Part shown: piece by piece, positions 1-4,953 of the stretch
Position numbering within the stretch: the first letter of the stretch is position 1
How the letters are laid out: the number at the start of each line of letters is the position of its first letter
NCBI GenBank assembly: GCA_938005655.1
Contig: CALLNA010000212.1
Span: forward strand, 1 to 8,041
Direction: 5' to 3'
Origin: an uncultured Novosphingobium sp.
GTDB taxonomy: Bacteria > Pseudomonadota > Alphaproteobacteria > Sphingomonadales > Sphingomonadaceae
Length of the DNA: 8,041 nucleotides
Notes under the pieces: model-generated
Databases searched by the model: none
Told to the model about the DNA's origin: nothing
What the model saw: only the letters and a program-made list of their open reading frames with translations
Position numbers and translations under genes: made by a program

Positions 1-1227
1 GCGATCAACCACACCAAGGCGGCCGGCGTGCCGATGATCGTGGCGATCACCAAGGCCGACAAGCCCGAGTTCAACGCCCAGAAGATCCGCGAGCGCCTGC
101 TGGAGCACGAGGTCATCGTCGAGGCCATGTCGGGCGACGTCCAGGACGTGGAGGTCTCGGCCAAGACCGGGGCCGGGCTGGACGAGCTGATCGAGAAGAT
201 CGCGCTCCAGGCCGAGCTGATGGAGCTGAAGGCCAACCCGGACCGCGCCGCCGAGGCGACCGTGATCGAGGCCAAGCTCGACAAGGGCAAGGGCCCGCTG
301 GCGACCGTGCTGATCAACCGCGGCACCCTGAAGACCGGCGACATCTTCGTGGTCGGCACCCAGTCGGGCCGCGTCCGCGCGATGCACGACGACAAGGGCC
401 GCCAGATCAAGGAGGCGCCGCCCTCGCTGCCGGTCGAGGTCCTCGGCCTCGGCGGCGTGCCGCTGGCCGGCGACACCCTGACCGTGGTCGAGAACGAGGC
501 CCGCGCTCGCGAGGTCGCCGCCTACCGCCAGGAGCGCGCGACCGAGAAGCGCACGACCTCGGCCCCGGCCAGCCTCGACACGATGTTCTCCGCGCTCAAG
601 GCCAAGGAGAACGTGCTCGAGTACCCGGTGGTCATCAAGGCCGACGTGCAGGGCTCCGCCGAGGCGATCGTCAATGCTCTCCACAAGATCTCGAACGACG
701 AGATCAAGGTGAAGGTGCTGCACTCCGGCGTCGGCGCGATCACCGAGAGCGACGTCAACCTCGCCTTCTCGACCGGCGCGCCGGTGATCGGCTTCAACGT
801 CCGTCCCAACGCCAAGGCGCGCGAGATGGTCGAGCGCCACAAGGTGCGGATGAAGTACTTCGACGTGATCTACCACCTGACCGAGGACGTCGCCAAGGAG
901 ATGGCCGGCATCTGGGGTCCGGAGCGGATCGAGACCGTGGTCGGCCGCGCCGAGATCAAGGAGATCTTCCCGGCCGGCAAGCACGACAAGGCGGCGGGCC
1001 TGCTCGTCACCGACGGCTACATCCGCAAGGGCATCCACGCCCGCATCACCCGCGACGACGTCATCGTCTCCAAGACCACAGTGGCCTCGCTGCGGCGCTT
1101 CAAGGACGACGTGCCGGAAGTTCGCGCGGGCCTCGAATGCGGCGTGGTCCTCCAGGACACGAACGACATCAAGCCGGGCGACGTGCTGGAGACCTTCGAA
1201 GTCGAGATGCGCGAACGGACGCTGTAA
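1..1227 (+). CDS. infB: Translation initiation factor IF-2, C-terminal part (5' end outside window)
   Basis: IF-2 is the GTPase that brings fMet-tRNA to the 30S subunit and promotes 50S joining. The reading frame is open from base 1, so the gene is truncated at its start; the GTG at 28 is an internal valine. The 408 visible codons hold the end of the G domain, with the G4 motif TKAD (codons 17-20, the accepted T variant of [NT]KxD) and G5 SA (53-54). Next come the EF-Tu-like domain II (about 85-175, containing GTLKTGDIFVVG), domain III (about 200-310, YPVVIKADVQGSAEAIVNAL) and the fMet-tRNA-binding C2 domain (about 315-408, including GLECGVVLQDTNDIKPGD). The P-loop and N-terminal domains lie upstream of the window. 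The stop is TAA at 1225-1227. As expected for the nusA-infB-rbfA cluster, rbfA follows, but a DUF1697 gene intervenes. Identification is very secure. Confidence 0.98.
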   Translation, partial: AINHTKAAGVPMIVAITKADKPEFNAQKIRERLLEHEVIVEAMSGDVQDVEVSAKTGAGLDELIEKIALQAELMELKANPDRAAEATVIEAKLDKGKGPLATVLINRGTLKTGDIFVVGTQSGRVRAMHDDKGRQIKEAPPSLPVEVLGLGGVPLAGDTLTVVENEARAREVAAYRQERATEKRTTSAPASLDTMFSALKAKENVLEYPVVIKADVQGSAEAIVNALHKISNDEIKVKVLHSGVGAITESDVNLAFSTGAPVIGFNVRPNAKAREMVERHKVRMKYFDVIYHLTEDVAKEMAGIWGPERIETVVGRAEIKEIFPAGKHDKAAGLLVTDGYIRKGIHARITRDDVIVSKTTVASLRRFKDDVPEVRAGLECGVVLQDTNDIKPGDVLETFEVEMRERTL

Positions 1228-1259
1228 ACCTGCCCCGCGCTGCCGGGGTGCTGCAACTT

Positions 1260-1281
1260 CCCCTCCCGCTCGCGGGAGGGG
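1260..1281. repeat. Perfect inverted repeat in the infB-DUF1697 gap (REP-like hairpin)
   Basis: The arms CCCCTCCCGC (1260-1269) and GCGGGAGGGG (1272-1281) are perfectly complementary, giving a stem of about 9 bp with a 4-nt CTCG loop. A partial second copy of the right arm, GGGGAGGG, follows at 1285-1292. A weaker hairpin (CCCCG 1233-1237 with CGGGG 1244-1248) lies just before it. There is no T-run after either stem, so a classic intrinsic terminator is unlikely. C/G-rich units like this are often dispersed in sphingomonad intergenic regions, which is recollection rather than something shown here. It could cap the 3' end of the infB message. Confidence 0.6.
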
Positions 1282-1303
1282 CTAGGGGAGGGCCTGTCAG
1301 GCA

Positions 1304-1840
1304 ATGCCTCGCTACGTCGCGTTTCTCGGCAGCATCAATGTCGGCGGCAACCAGCTCAGGATGGCCGAGCTGCGCGAGGCGCTCGAAGCCCATGGCTTCG
1401 CGAACGTCGGCACGGTCGTCGCCAGCGGCAACGTGCTGTTCGACCATGCGAAGGCGGCCGACGGCAGGCTGGAGGCGGAGATCGCGAAGCTCGTCGCCGA
1501 CCGCTTCGGCATCGACACCTTCGCCACGGTGCGCAGCAGGGACGAGCTTGCCGCCGGGCTCGCGGAAAACCCCTTCGCCGGGGAAGGGGAGGACAAGCTG
1601 GTCCACACGCTGTTCCTGGAACGGCAGCCCGGCAAGGCCGATTTCGCGAAGCTCGAACGGGATCATGCGGGACGCGGCGCGGAGCGCATGGCCGCCGGAA
1701 CTCGGGCGCTGCACCTCTACTATGCCGATGGCGTCGCGCGCAGCAAGCTGACGGGTGACTTCATCGCCCGCCGCCTCGGCTGCAAGGGAACCGCGCGCAA
1801 CCTGCGCTCGATGCGGCGCATCCTCGACCAGATGGACTGA
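1304..1840 (+). CDS. DUF1697 family protein
   Basis: This 178-residue protein matches the usual length and pattern of the uncharacterised DUF1697 family. The N-terminus (MPRYVAFLGSINVGG, residues 1-15) carries the family's INVGG signature. It is followed by MAELREALEAHGF (20-32), an SGNVLF strand (41-46) and a terminal GTARN motif (162-166) before the last helix. No catalytic residues are known for the family and none can be assigned; it is probably a small soluble cytosolic protein. The start is ATG 1304, chosen because the family signature begins there. The Shine-Dalgarno sequence is weak (CAGG, 1298-1301). It is inserted between infB and rbfA, which are usually neighbours, and its TGA (1838-1840) lies 4 nt before the rbfA ATG, so the two are probably translationally coupled. 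Family assignment is confident; function is unknown. Confidence 0.85.
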   Translation: MPRYVAFLGSINVGGNQLRMAELREALEAHGFANVGTVVASGNVLFDHAKAADGRLEAEIAKLVADRFGIDTFATVRSRDELAAGLAENPFAGEGEDKLVHTLFLERQPGKADFAKLERDHAGRGAERMAAGTRALHLYYADGVARSKLTGDFIARRLGCKGTARNLRSMRRILDQMD

Positions 1841-1844
1841 AGAC

Positions 1845-2246
1845 ATGGCCCGGCACCAAACCACTCCCGAAACCCGCTCGGTCCGCCTGCTCAAGGTGGG
1901 CGAGCAGGTGCGCCACGTGATCTCGGAGCTGCTGATGCGGCAGGAGGTCCACGACGAGGTGCTCACCGCCCATTCGGTCAGCGTCACCGAGGTCCGGATG
2001 AGCCCGGACCTGCGCCATGCCGCGGTCTACGTGAAGTCGCTGCTCGGCGCGGACGAGGCCGAGGTGCTCCAGGCGCTGCGGACCAACACCGCCTATTTCC
2101 AGCGCGAGGTCGCCGGGCGGCTCAAGATGAAGTATGCGGCGAAGATCAAGTTCCTGCCCGACGAGAGCTTCGACGAGGCGGGCCGGATCGACCGCCTGCT
2201 GGCCGATCCGCGAGTGGCGCGGGACCTGGGGAGGGATGATGACTGA
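1845..2246 (+). CDS. rbfA: 30S ribosome-binding factor RbfA
   Basis: RbfA binds immature 30S subunits near the 16S 5' helix, assists late 16S maturation and is needed for cold adaptation. The 133-residue product has the type-II KH-like fold. Its N-terminal helix contains KVGEQVRHVISELL (residues 17-30), the core strand pair is VTEVRMSPDLRHAAVYV (47-63), and the helix REVAGRLKMKYAAKIKFLPDE (about 87-107) leads to the conserved IDRLLADPR tail (115-123). The frame is open upstream to an ATG at 1755, but that extension lies inside DUF1697 and lacks family similarity; ATG 1845 gives the normal length and the MARHQ start. The last three codons are Asp-Asp-Asp. The stop overlaps the start of the downstream hydrolase. 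Confidence 0.96.
   Translation: MARHQTTPETRSVRLLKVGEQVRHVISELLMRQEVHDEVLTAHSVSVTEVRMSPDLRHAAVYVKSLLGADEAEVLQALRTNTAYFQREVAGRLKMKYAAKIKFLPDESFDEAGRIDRLLADPRVARDLGRDDD
2230..2234 (+). promoter_or_regulatory. Shine-Dalgarno deciding the hydrolase start
   Basis: A strong GGAGG (within GGGGAGGG, 2228-2235) precedes two adjacent ATG codons at 2236 and 2239. It is 1 nt from the first and 4 nt from the second, so the ATG at 2239 is the better placed start. The element lies within the last codons of rbfA. Confidence 0.6.
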
Positions 2247-2976
2247 TTTCGTATTCCTGCATGGCGGCGGCCAGGGCGGCTGGGTCTGGGACGAGACCAT
2301 CGCGGCGATCAAGGCGCAGTCGGGCGGGGACGTCCGCTGCCTTGCGCTCGATGCCCCGGGCTGCGGCGCCAAGCGCGGCCGCGACACCGCGGGAATCGCC
2401 TTTCCCGAGATCACCGCCGAGCTTGTCGCCGATATCGAGGCGGCGGGCCTGCGCGACGTGGTGCTGGTCGGCCATTCGCAGGCCGGCACCTCGATGCCGG
2501 CGATGGCGGCGCTGCGGCCCGGCCTCTTCGCCCGGCTGGTCTTCGTCAGCTGCATCGCGCCCGACCCGGGCCTGACCGTGGTCGAGATGACCGCGCGGCG
2601 GATGCGCGAGCACGGCCATACCGAGGGCAGCCGCGCCCTGACCGACGAGAACCGGCCGATGCGCGAGCGCTATCGCGTGATGTTCTGCAACGACATGGCG
2701 CCCGCCCAGGCCGAGGCCTTCCTCGACAAGCTGGGCTCGGACAACTGGCCGCCGAGCTGCTACGCGCAGACAGACTGGCCCTACGATCACCTGGCCGAAG
2801 TTCCGGTTGGCTACGTCCTGTGCCTCCAGGACGCGATCCTCCCGCTCGAATGGCAGGAGCGCTTCGCCGTGCGGATGCACGCCGTCTCGACGCCGCGGAT
2901 CGACGCCGGCCACCAGGCGATGAACACGCGGCCCCAGGCCCTGGCGGAAATCCTGCTGGCCGAAGCCGCTGCTTGA
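2239..2976 (+). CDS. Alpha/beta hydrolase (AB_hydrolase_6 type, esterase-like)
   Basis: This is a 245-residue soluble alpha/beta-hydrolase fold enzyme. Visible landmarks are the oxyanion-hole HGGGQGG (residues 8-14), the nucleophile elbow GHSQAG with Ser80, a probable acid Asp198 in LCLQDAILPLEW, and His225 in DAGHQAMNTRPQALAEILL. The layout resembles salicylate-esterase/pyrethroid-hydrolase-like enzymes, which hydrolyse small esters, but the substrate cannot be read from the sequence. There is no signal peptide, so it is probably cytosolic. The 5' end overlaps the rbfA stop by 8 nt (11 nt if ATG 2236 is used), so it is translationally coupled to rbfA. This is not a usual member of the rbfA-truB interval. 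The frame continues upstream to 2134, but only inside rbfA. Confidence 0.9.
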   Translation: MTDFVFLHGGGQGGWVWDETIAAIKAQSGGDVRCLALDAPGCGAKRGRDTAGIAFPEITAELVADIEAAGLRDVVLVGHSQAGTSMPAMAALRPGLFARLVFVSCIAPDPGLTVVEMTARRMREHGHTEGSRALTDENRPMRERYRVMFCNDMAPAQAEAFLDKLGSDNWPPSCYAQTDWPYDHLAEVPVGYVLCLQDAILPLEWQERFAVRMHAVSTPRIDAGHQAMNTRPQALAEILLAEAAA

Positions 2977-3001
2977 TCGCGCGTGCGGTAAGACCTATCT
3001 T
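2973..3001 (+). promoter_or_regulatory. Candidate sigma-70-type promoter for the toxin-antitoxin pair
   Basis: A -35-like TTGATC (2973-2978, overlapping the hydrolase stop codon) and a -10-like TATCTT (2996-3001) are separated by exactly 17 bp; each matches consensus at 4 of 6 positions. Transcription would be expected to start about 6-7 nt downstream, at or within a base or two of the antitoxin ATG at 3008, giving a leaderless message. No Shine-Dalgarno sequence is present before that ATG, which agrees. It is a prediction from sequence only. Confidence 0.5.
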
Positions 3002-3005
3002 ACCG
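2986..3005. promoter_or_regulatory. Palindromic operator candidate upstream of the antitoxin
   Basis: The arms CGGTAAGA (2986-2993) and TCTTACCG (2998-3005) form a perfect 8-bp inverted repeat around a 4-nt spacer CCTA. It covers the spacer and -10 of the predicted promoter and ends 2 nt before the antitoxin ATG. AbrB-fold antitoxins commonly repress their own promoters by binding such palindromes, alone or with the toxin, so this is the natural autoregulatory site. No T-run follows it, so a terminator role for the hydrolase transcript is less likely. Confidence 0.65.
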
Positions 3006-3007
3006 GC

Positions 3008-3283
3008 ATGACGGCGCAGACCAGACTTTCCGCCAAGGGCCAGGTGGTGATCCCCAAGGACGTGCGGGACCGCCTCGGCTGGGGGCAGGGCAGCAGCCTG
3101 GAAGTCATCGAGACGGCCGGCGGCGTCCTGCTGCGCCGCCCGCACGAGCGCAAGACGCTGACGGTTGCGGAAGCGACCAAGCAGTTGCGCAAGCAATTCC
3201 AATACAAGGGTCCGCCTCTTCCTATCGAACGTTTGAGCTGGTCCGCCGAGGTCGATGAAGAATTCGAGCGGTCGCGCAAGTGA
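3008..3283 (+). CDS. AbrB/MazE-fold antitoxin (VapB-like)
   Basis: This 91-residue antitoxin binds and neutralises the PIN toxin encoded next to it and probably represses its own operon. Residues 5-47 form a SpoVT/AbrB swapped-hairpin DNA-binding domain with the typical RLSAKGQVVIPKDVRDRLGW opening. The C-terminal part (about 48-91) should wrap the toxin and ends in the acidic-then-basic helix AEVDEEFERSRK. The start at ATG 3008 fits the family, although it has no Shine-Dalgarno sequence and may be read from a leaderless mRNA. Its TGA overlaps the toxin GTG start. The 3' half is less GC-rich than its surroundings (31 of 60 bases G/C in 3181-3240), a mild hint that the module was acquired. The name vapB would be a class label, so no symbol is given. 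Confidence 0.88.
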   Translation: MTAQTRLSAKGQVVIPKDVRDRLGWGQGSSLEVIETAGGVLLRRPHERKTLTVAEATKQLRKQFQYKGPPLPIERLSWSAEVDEEFERSRK

Positions 3284-3687
3284 TCGCGCTCGATACCAAC
3301 GTGCTCGCGCGGCTGATCCTGCGCGACAATCCTGCTGAATATGCCACGGCGCTCGCCTTCTTGGGCGAGCACGAATGCTCTGTCGGCTGGTCCGTGCTGG
3401 TCGAGCTTTGCTGGGTGTTGGAGCGAAGCGCGCGCCTGCCGCGCGACGAGGTGGCGATCGGCTTGTCCATGCTCAATCGCCTGGCCAATCTGGCCGTTCC
3501 CGACCCGGATGGCTTCGAGTGGGCAATCGAGCGCTTCGTGCAGGGGGCGGACTTCGCGGACATGATCCATCTGATTTCGGGGGCGAGCACCGCAGAGGGC
3601 TTCGCGACCTTCGATCGCAAGCTCGCGCGCCAAGCCGGAGCGACGATGCCGACCGAAGTGCTTACCCTGCGTGGAACCTCTGAATGA
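3280..3687 (+). CDS. PIN-domain toxin ribonuclease (VapC-like)
   Basis: This is a 135-residue PIN-domain protein, the toxin of the pair. VapC toxins are Mg2+-dependent endoribonucleases that cut specific tRNAs or rRNA and stop translation. The acidic active-site residues appear intact: Asp5 in MIALDTNVL, Glu42 in VLVELCWVL, Asp94 (with Asp91) in GADFADMIHL and Asp112 in FATFDRKLA. It is therefore probably active rather than decayed. The start is GTG 3280, overlapping the antitoxin stop in a 4-nt GTGA, the usual coupling that ties toxin to antitoxin synthesis. The TGA stop (3685-3687) in turn overlaps the ATG of the next gene, a membrane protease, by 4 nt. The RNA target cannot be told from the sequence. 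Confidence 0.9.
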   Translation: MIALDTNVLARLILRDNPAEYATALAFLGEHECSVGWSVLVELCWVLERSARLPRDEVAIGLSMLNRLANLAVPDPDGFEWAIERFVQGADFADMIHLISGASTAEGFATFDRKLARQAGATMPTEVLTLRGTSE

Positions 3688-4373
3688 ACGACACCCTCTA
3701 CCAGGCCGCGGCGCTGATCGTGCCGCTAATCTTCGCCATCGTCTTTCACGAGGTCGCCCACGGCTGGGTCGCCCGGGCGCTCGGCGATCCCACGGCGGAG
3801 CGGATGAAGCGGCTGAGCCTCAATCCGCTGCGCCATGTCGATCCGATCGGCACCCTGGTCCTGCCGGGCTTCCTCGCGCTGGTGAAGGCGCCGGTGTTCG
3901 GCTGGGCCAAGCCAGTGCCGGTCAACAAGTGGATGCTGCGCAATCCGCGCACGGGGATGATGATGGTGGCGATCGCCGGGCCGGCGAGCAACCTGATCCT
4001 GGCGGGGATCGCGGCGCTGCTGCTCGGGGTCATGGCCCGGCAGATCGGCGGCTTGCCGCCCGCCGGCAGCCTCGCGCACTTCCTCGTCCTGAACCTGCTC
4101 AACTTCATCTCGATCAACGTGTTCCTCGCCCTGTTCAACCTCCTGCCGATCCCGCCGTTCGACGGCTCGCACGTGGTCGAGGGGCTTCTCCCGCGCTCCT
4201 GGGCGGCGGTCTTCGAGCGGATGCGCCCCTTCGGGTTCCCGGTCGTGCTGCTGCTCCTGATCGTGCTGCCCTCGCTGATCCCGGGCTTCGATCCGGTCGG
4301 CAAGCTGGTAGTCCCGCCGGTCGACTGGCTGACCGGCCACTACCTCGGCTTTGCAGACCGCCTGGCAGGATAA
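3684..4373 (+). CDS. Site-2 protease-like M50 family membrane metalloprotease
   Basis: This 229-residue multi-spanning inner-membrane protein belongs to the short S2P/M50 group that lacks PDZ or CBS domains. The zinc-binding HEVAH (residues 22-26) sits in the first hydrophobic helix. It is followed by the group's typical ALGDPTAERMKRLSLNPL (32-49) and HVDPIGTLVLPG (51-62). The second metal-ligand region is NLLPIPPFDGSHV (152-164), with Asp160 as the third ligand. Hydrophobic segments lie at about 8-25, 93-117, 133-155 and 185-200. S2P enzymes cut substrates within the membrane, often anti-sigma factors, but many of this short group have no known substrate. The ATG overlaps the toxin stop (ATGA), so it could be translated from the toxin-antitoxin transcript. 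The stop TAA (4371-4373) abuts the AT-rich control region. Confidence 0.92.
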   Translation: MNDTLYQAAALIVPLIFAIVFHEVAHGWVARALGDPTAERMKRLSLNPLRHVDPIGTLVLPGFLALVKAPVFGWAKPVPVNKWMLRNPRTGMMMVAIAGPASNLILAGIAALLLGVMARQIGGLPPAGSLAHFLVLNLLNFISINVFLALFNLLPIPPFDGSHVVEGLLPRSWAAVFERMRPFGFPVVLLLLIVLPSLIPGFDPVGKLVVPPVDWLTGHYLGFADRLAG

Positions 4374-4374
4374 A

Positions 4375-4421
4375 TTTACCCGGATATATATTGACATATT
4401 TTACCGGGATAAATATTGAGA
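4375..4421. repeat. Tandem 21-bp direct repeat, operator-like
   Basis: Two copies at 4376-4396 and 4401-4421 match at 18 of 21 positions, offset by 25 bp; each runs from TTACC through CGGATA or GGGATA to ATATTGA plus two bases. The second copy is also a near-palindrome centred on G4406: ATATTT (4396-4401) pairs with AAATAT (4411-4416) around TACCGGGAT, with 8 of 10 positions complementary. The block from 4371 to 4420 has only 14 of 50 G/C, against roughly two-thirds elsewhere. The repeat spans a promoter, so binding by a repressor or activator is the obvious role. I do not recognise the cognate regulator with confidence. Confidence 0.7.
4391..4419 (+). promoter_or_regulatory. Candidate promoter for DUF2239-truB
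   Basis: A perfect TTGACA (-35) at 4391-4396 forms the end of the first direct repeat. At 17-bp spacing lies TATTGA (4414-4419), a poor -10 (3 of 6); GATAAA at 4408-4413 fits better (4 of 6) but is too close at 11 bp. The second repeat therefore covers the spacer and -10. A strong -35 with a weak -10 inside repeated operator-like DNA suggests a regulated start. It is the only clear promoter between the S2P gene and pnp. Confidence 0.5.
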
Positions 4422-4438
4422 CCCGCGAAAGGAGCGGG
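4422..4438 (+). promoter_or_regulatory. Shine-Dalgarno in a hairpin loop, DUF2239 leader
   Basis: AAAGGAG (4428-4434) ends 6 nt before the ATG at 4441 and is the best ribosome binding site in the window. It lies almost wholly in the 7-nt loop of a small hairpin made by CCCGC (4422-4426) and GCGGG (4434-4438), which may present or modulate the site. Confidence 0.45.
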
Positions 4439-4440
4439 CC

Positions 4441-4953
4441 ATGTCCGTAACCGTGTTCTACAAGGATGAAGTGATCGCGCGCGGCGCGCTGGGCGAGTTC
4501 GCCGGGGCCCTGCGCGGGCTGGAGCCGCTGGCGCGCAGCTCCGACCTCCTCGCCTTCGACGACGAGACCGGCAAGCAGGTCGACCTCGACCTGACGGGCA
4601 CGGCGGCGCCGGCCCCGCGCCCGCGCGGGCGGCCCTCGCTCGGCGTCGAGGCGCGTGAGGTGACGCTGCTGCCGCGGCATTGGGAATGGCTCTCGGGCCA
4701 GCCCGGCGGCGCCTCGGTCACGCTGCGCAAGCTGGTCGAGGCGGCGATGCGGGCCGGCCGCGGCGAGCGCGAATGCCGCGACGCGGCCTATCGCTTCCTC
4801 AGCGTCATGGCCGGCGACCGGCCGTTCTTCGAGGAGGCCGCCCGCGCGCTCTACAAGGGCGATCGGGTGCGCTTCGAAACCTATGCCCAAGCCTGGCCCG
4901 AGGCGGTCCGCGACCATGCCCGCAAGCTCGCCTGGCCCGGCGCCGCCGACTGA
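4441..4953 (+). CDS. DUF2239 family protein (possible ribbon-helix-helix-like segment)
   Basis: This 170-residue protein is recognisable as DUF2239 from VDLDLTG (47-53), RGRPSLG (62-68), EVTLLPRHWEWLSGQPGGAS (73-92) and the C-terminal pattern AAYRFLSVMAGDRPFFEEA (115-133). The family has no established function. My own reading is that residues 62-105 resemble an RHH (Arc/CopG-like) unit. It has a basic RGRP lead-in, a strand (REVTLLP), a helix (RHWEWLSGQ), a GG-x-S turn and a second helix (LRKLVEAAMRAG). This is inferred from pattern, not from a profile match. The gene has its own strong ribosome binding site and lies behind a tandem-repeat promoter, which would suit an autoregulator. Its TGA overlaps the truB ATG (TGATG), so truB is coupled to it. 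Family call is confident; the DNA-binding idea is speculative. Confidence 0.85.
   Translation: MSVTVFYKDEVIARGALGEFAGALRGLEPLARSSDLLAFDDETGKQVDLDLTGTAAPAPRPRGRPSLGVEAREVTLLPRHWEWLSGQPGGASVTLRKLVEAAMRAGRGERECRDAAYRFLSVMAGDRPFFEEAARALYKGDRVRFETYAQAWPEAVRDHARKLAWPGAAD

Noticed and set aside
1755..1844. Upstream extension of rbfA
   Set aside because: The extra codons overlap DUF1697 and lack RbfA similarity; ATG 1845 gives the standard protein length.
1137..1987. Overlapping open frames on both strands across DUF1697 (plus 1137-1751, minus 1169-1987)
   Set aside because: Shadows of the DUF1697 and rbfA frames caused by high GC3; compositions rich in Arg, Ser and Ala with no recognisable motifs.
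2134..2238. Longer hydrolase start
   Set aside because: It lies inside rbfA and adds a basic, unstructured stretch; GGAGG at 2230-2234 points to the ATG at 2239.
2974..3289. TGATCGCGC at 2974-2982 and 3281-3289 as direct-repeat scars flanking the antitoxin gene
   Set aside because: Only 9 bp, also found near 4471, and made of a common GATCGCGC string in this GC-rich genome; no sign of an insertion element.
3671..4450. Alternative plus-strand frame covering the S2P gene
   Set aside because: Pro/Arg/Gly/Ala-rich shadow; the true frame carries HEVAH, membrane helices and the NLLPIPPFDG motif.
4680..4952. Upstream extension of truB, suggesting a fusion protein
   Set aside because: The added 91 codons are the DUF2239 sequence read in another frame; TruB similarity starts exactly at ATG 4953.
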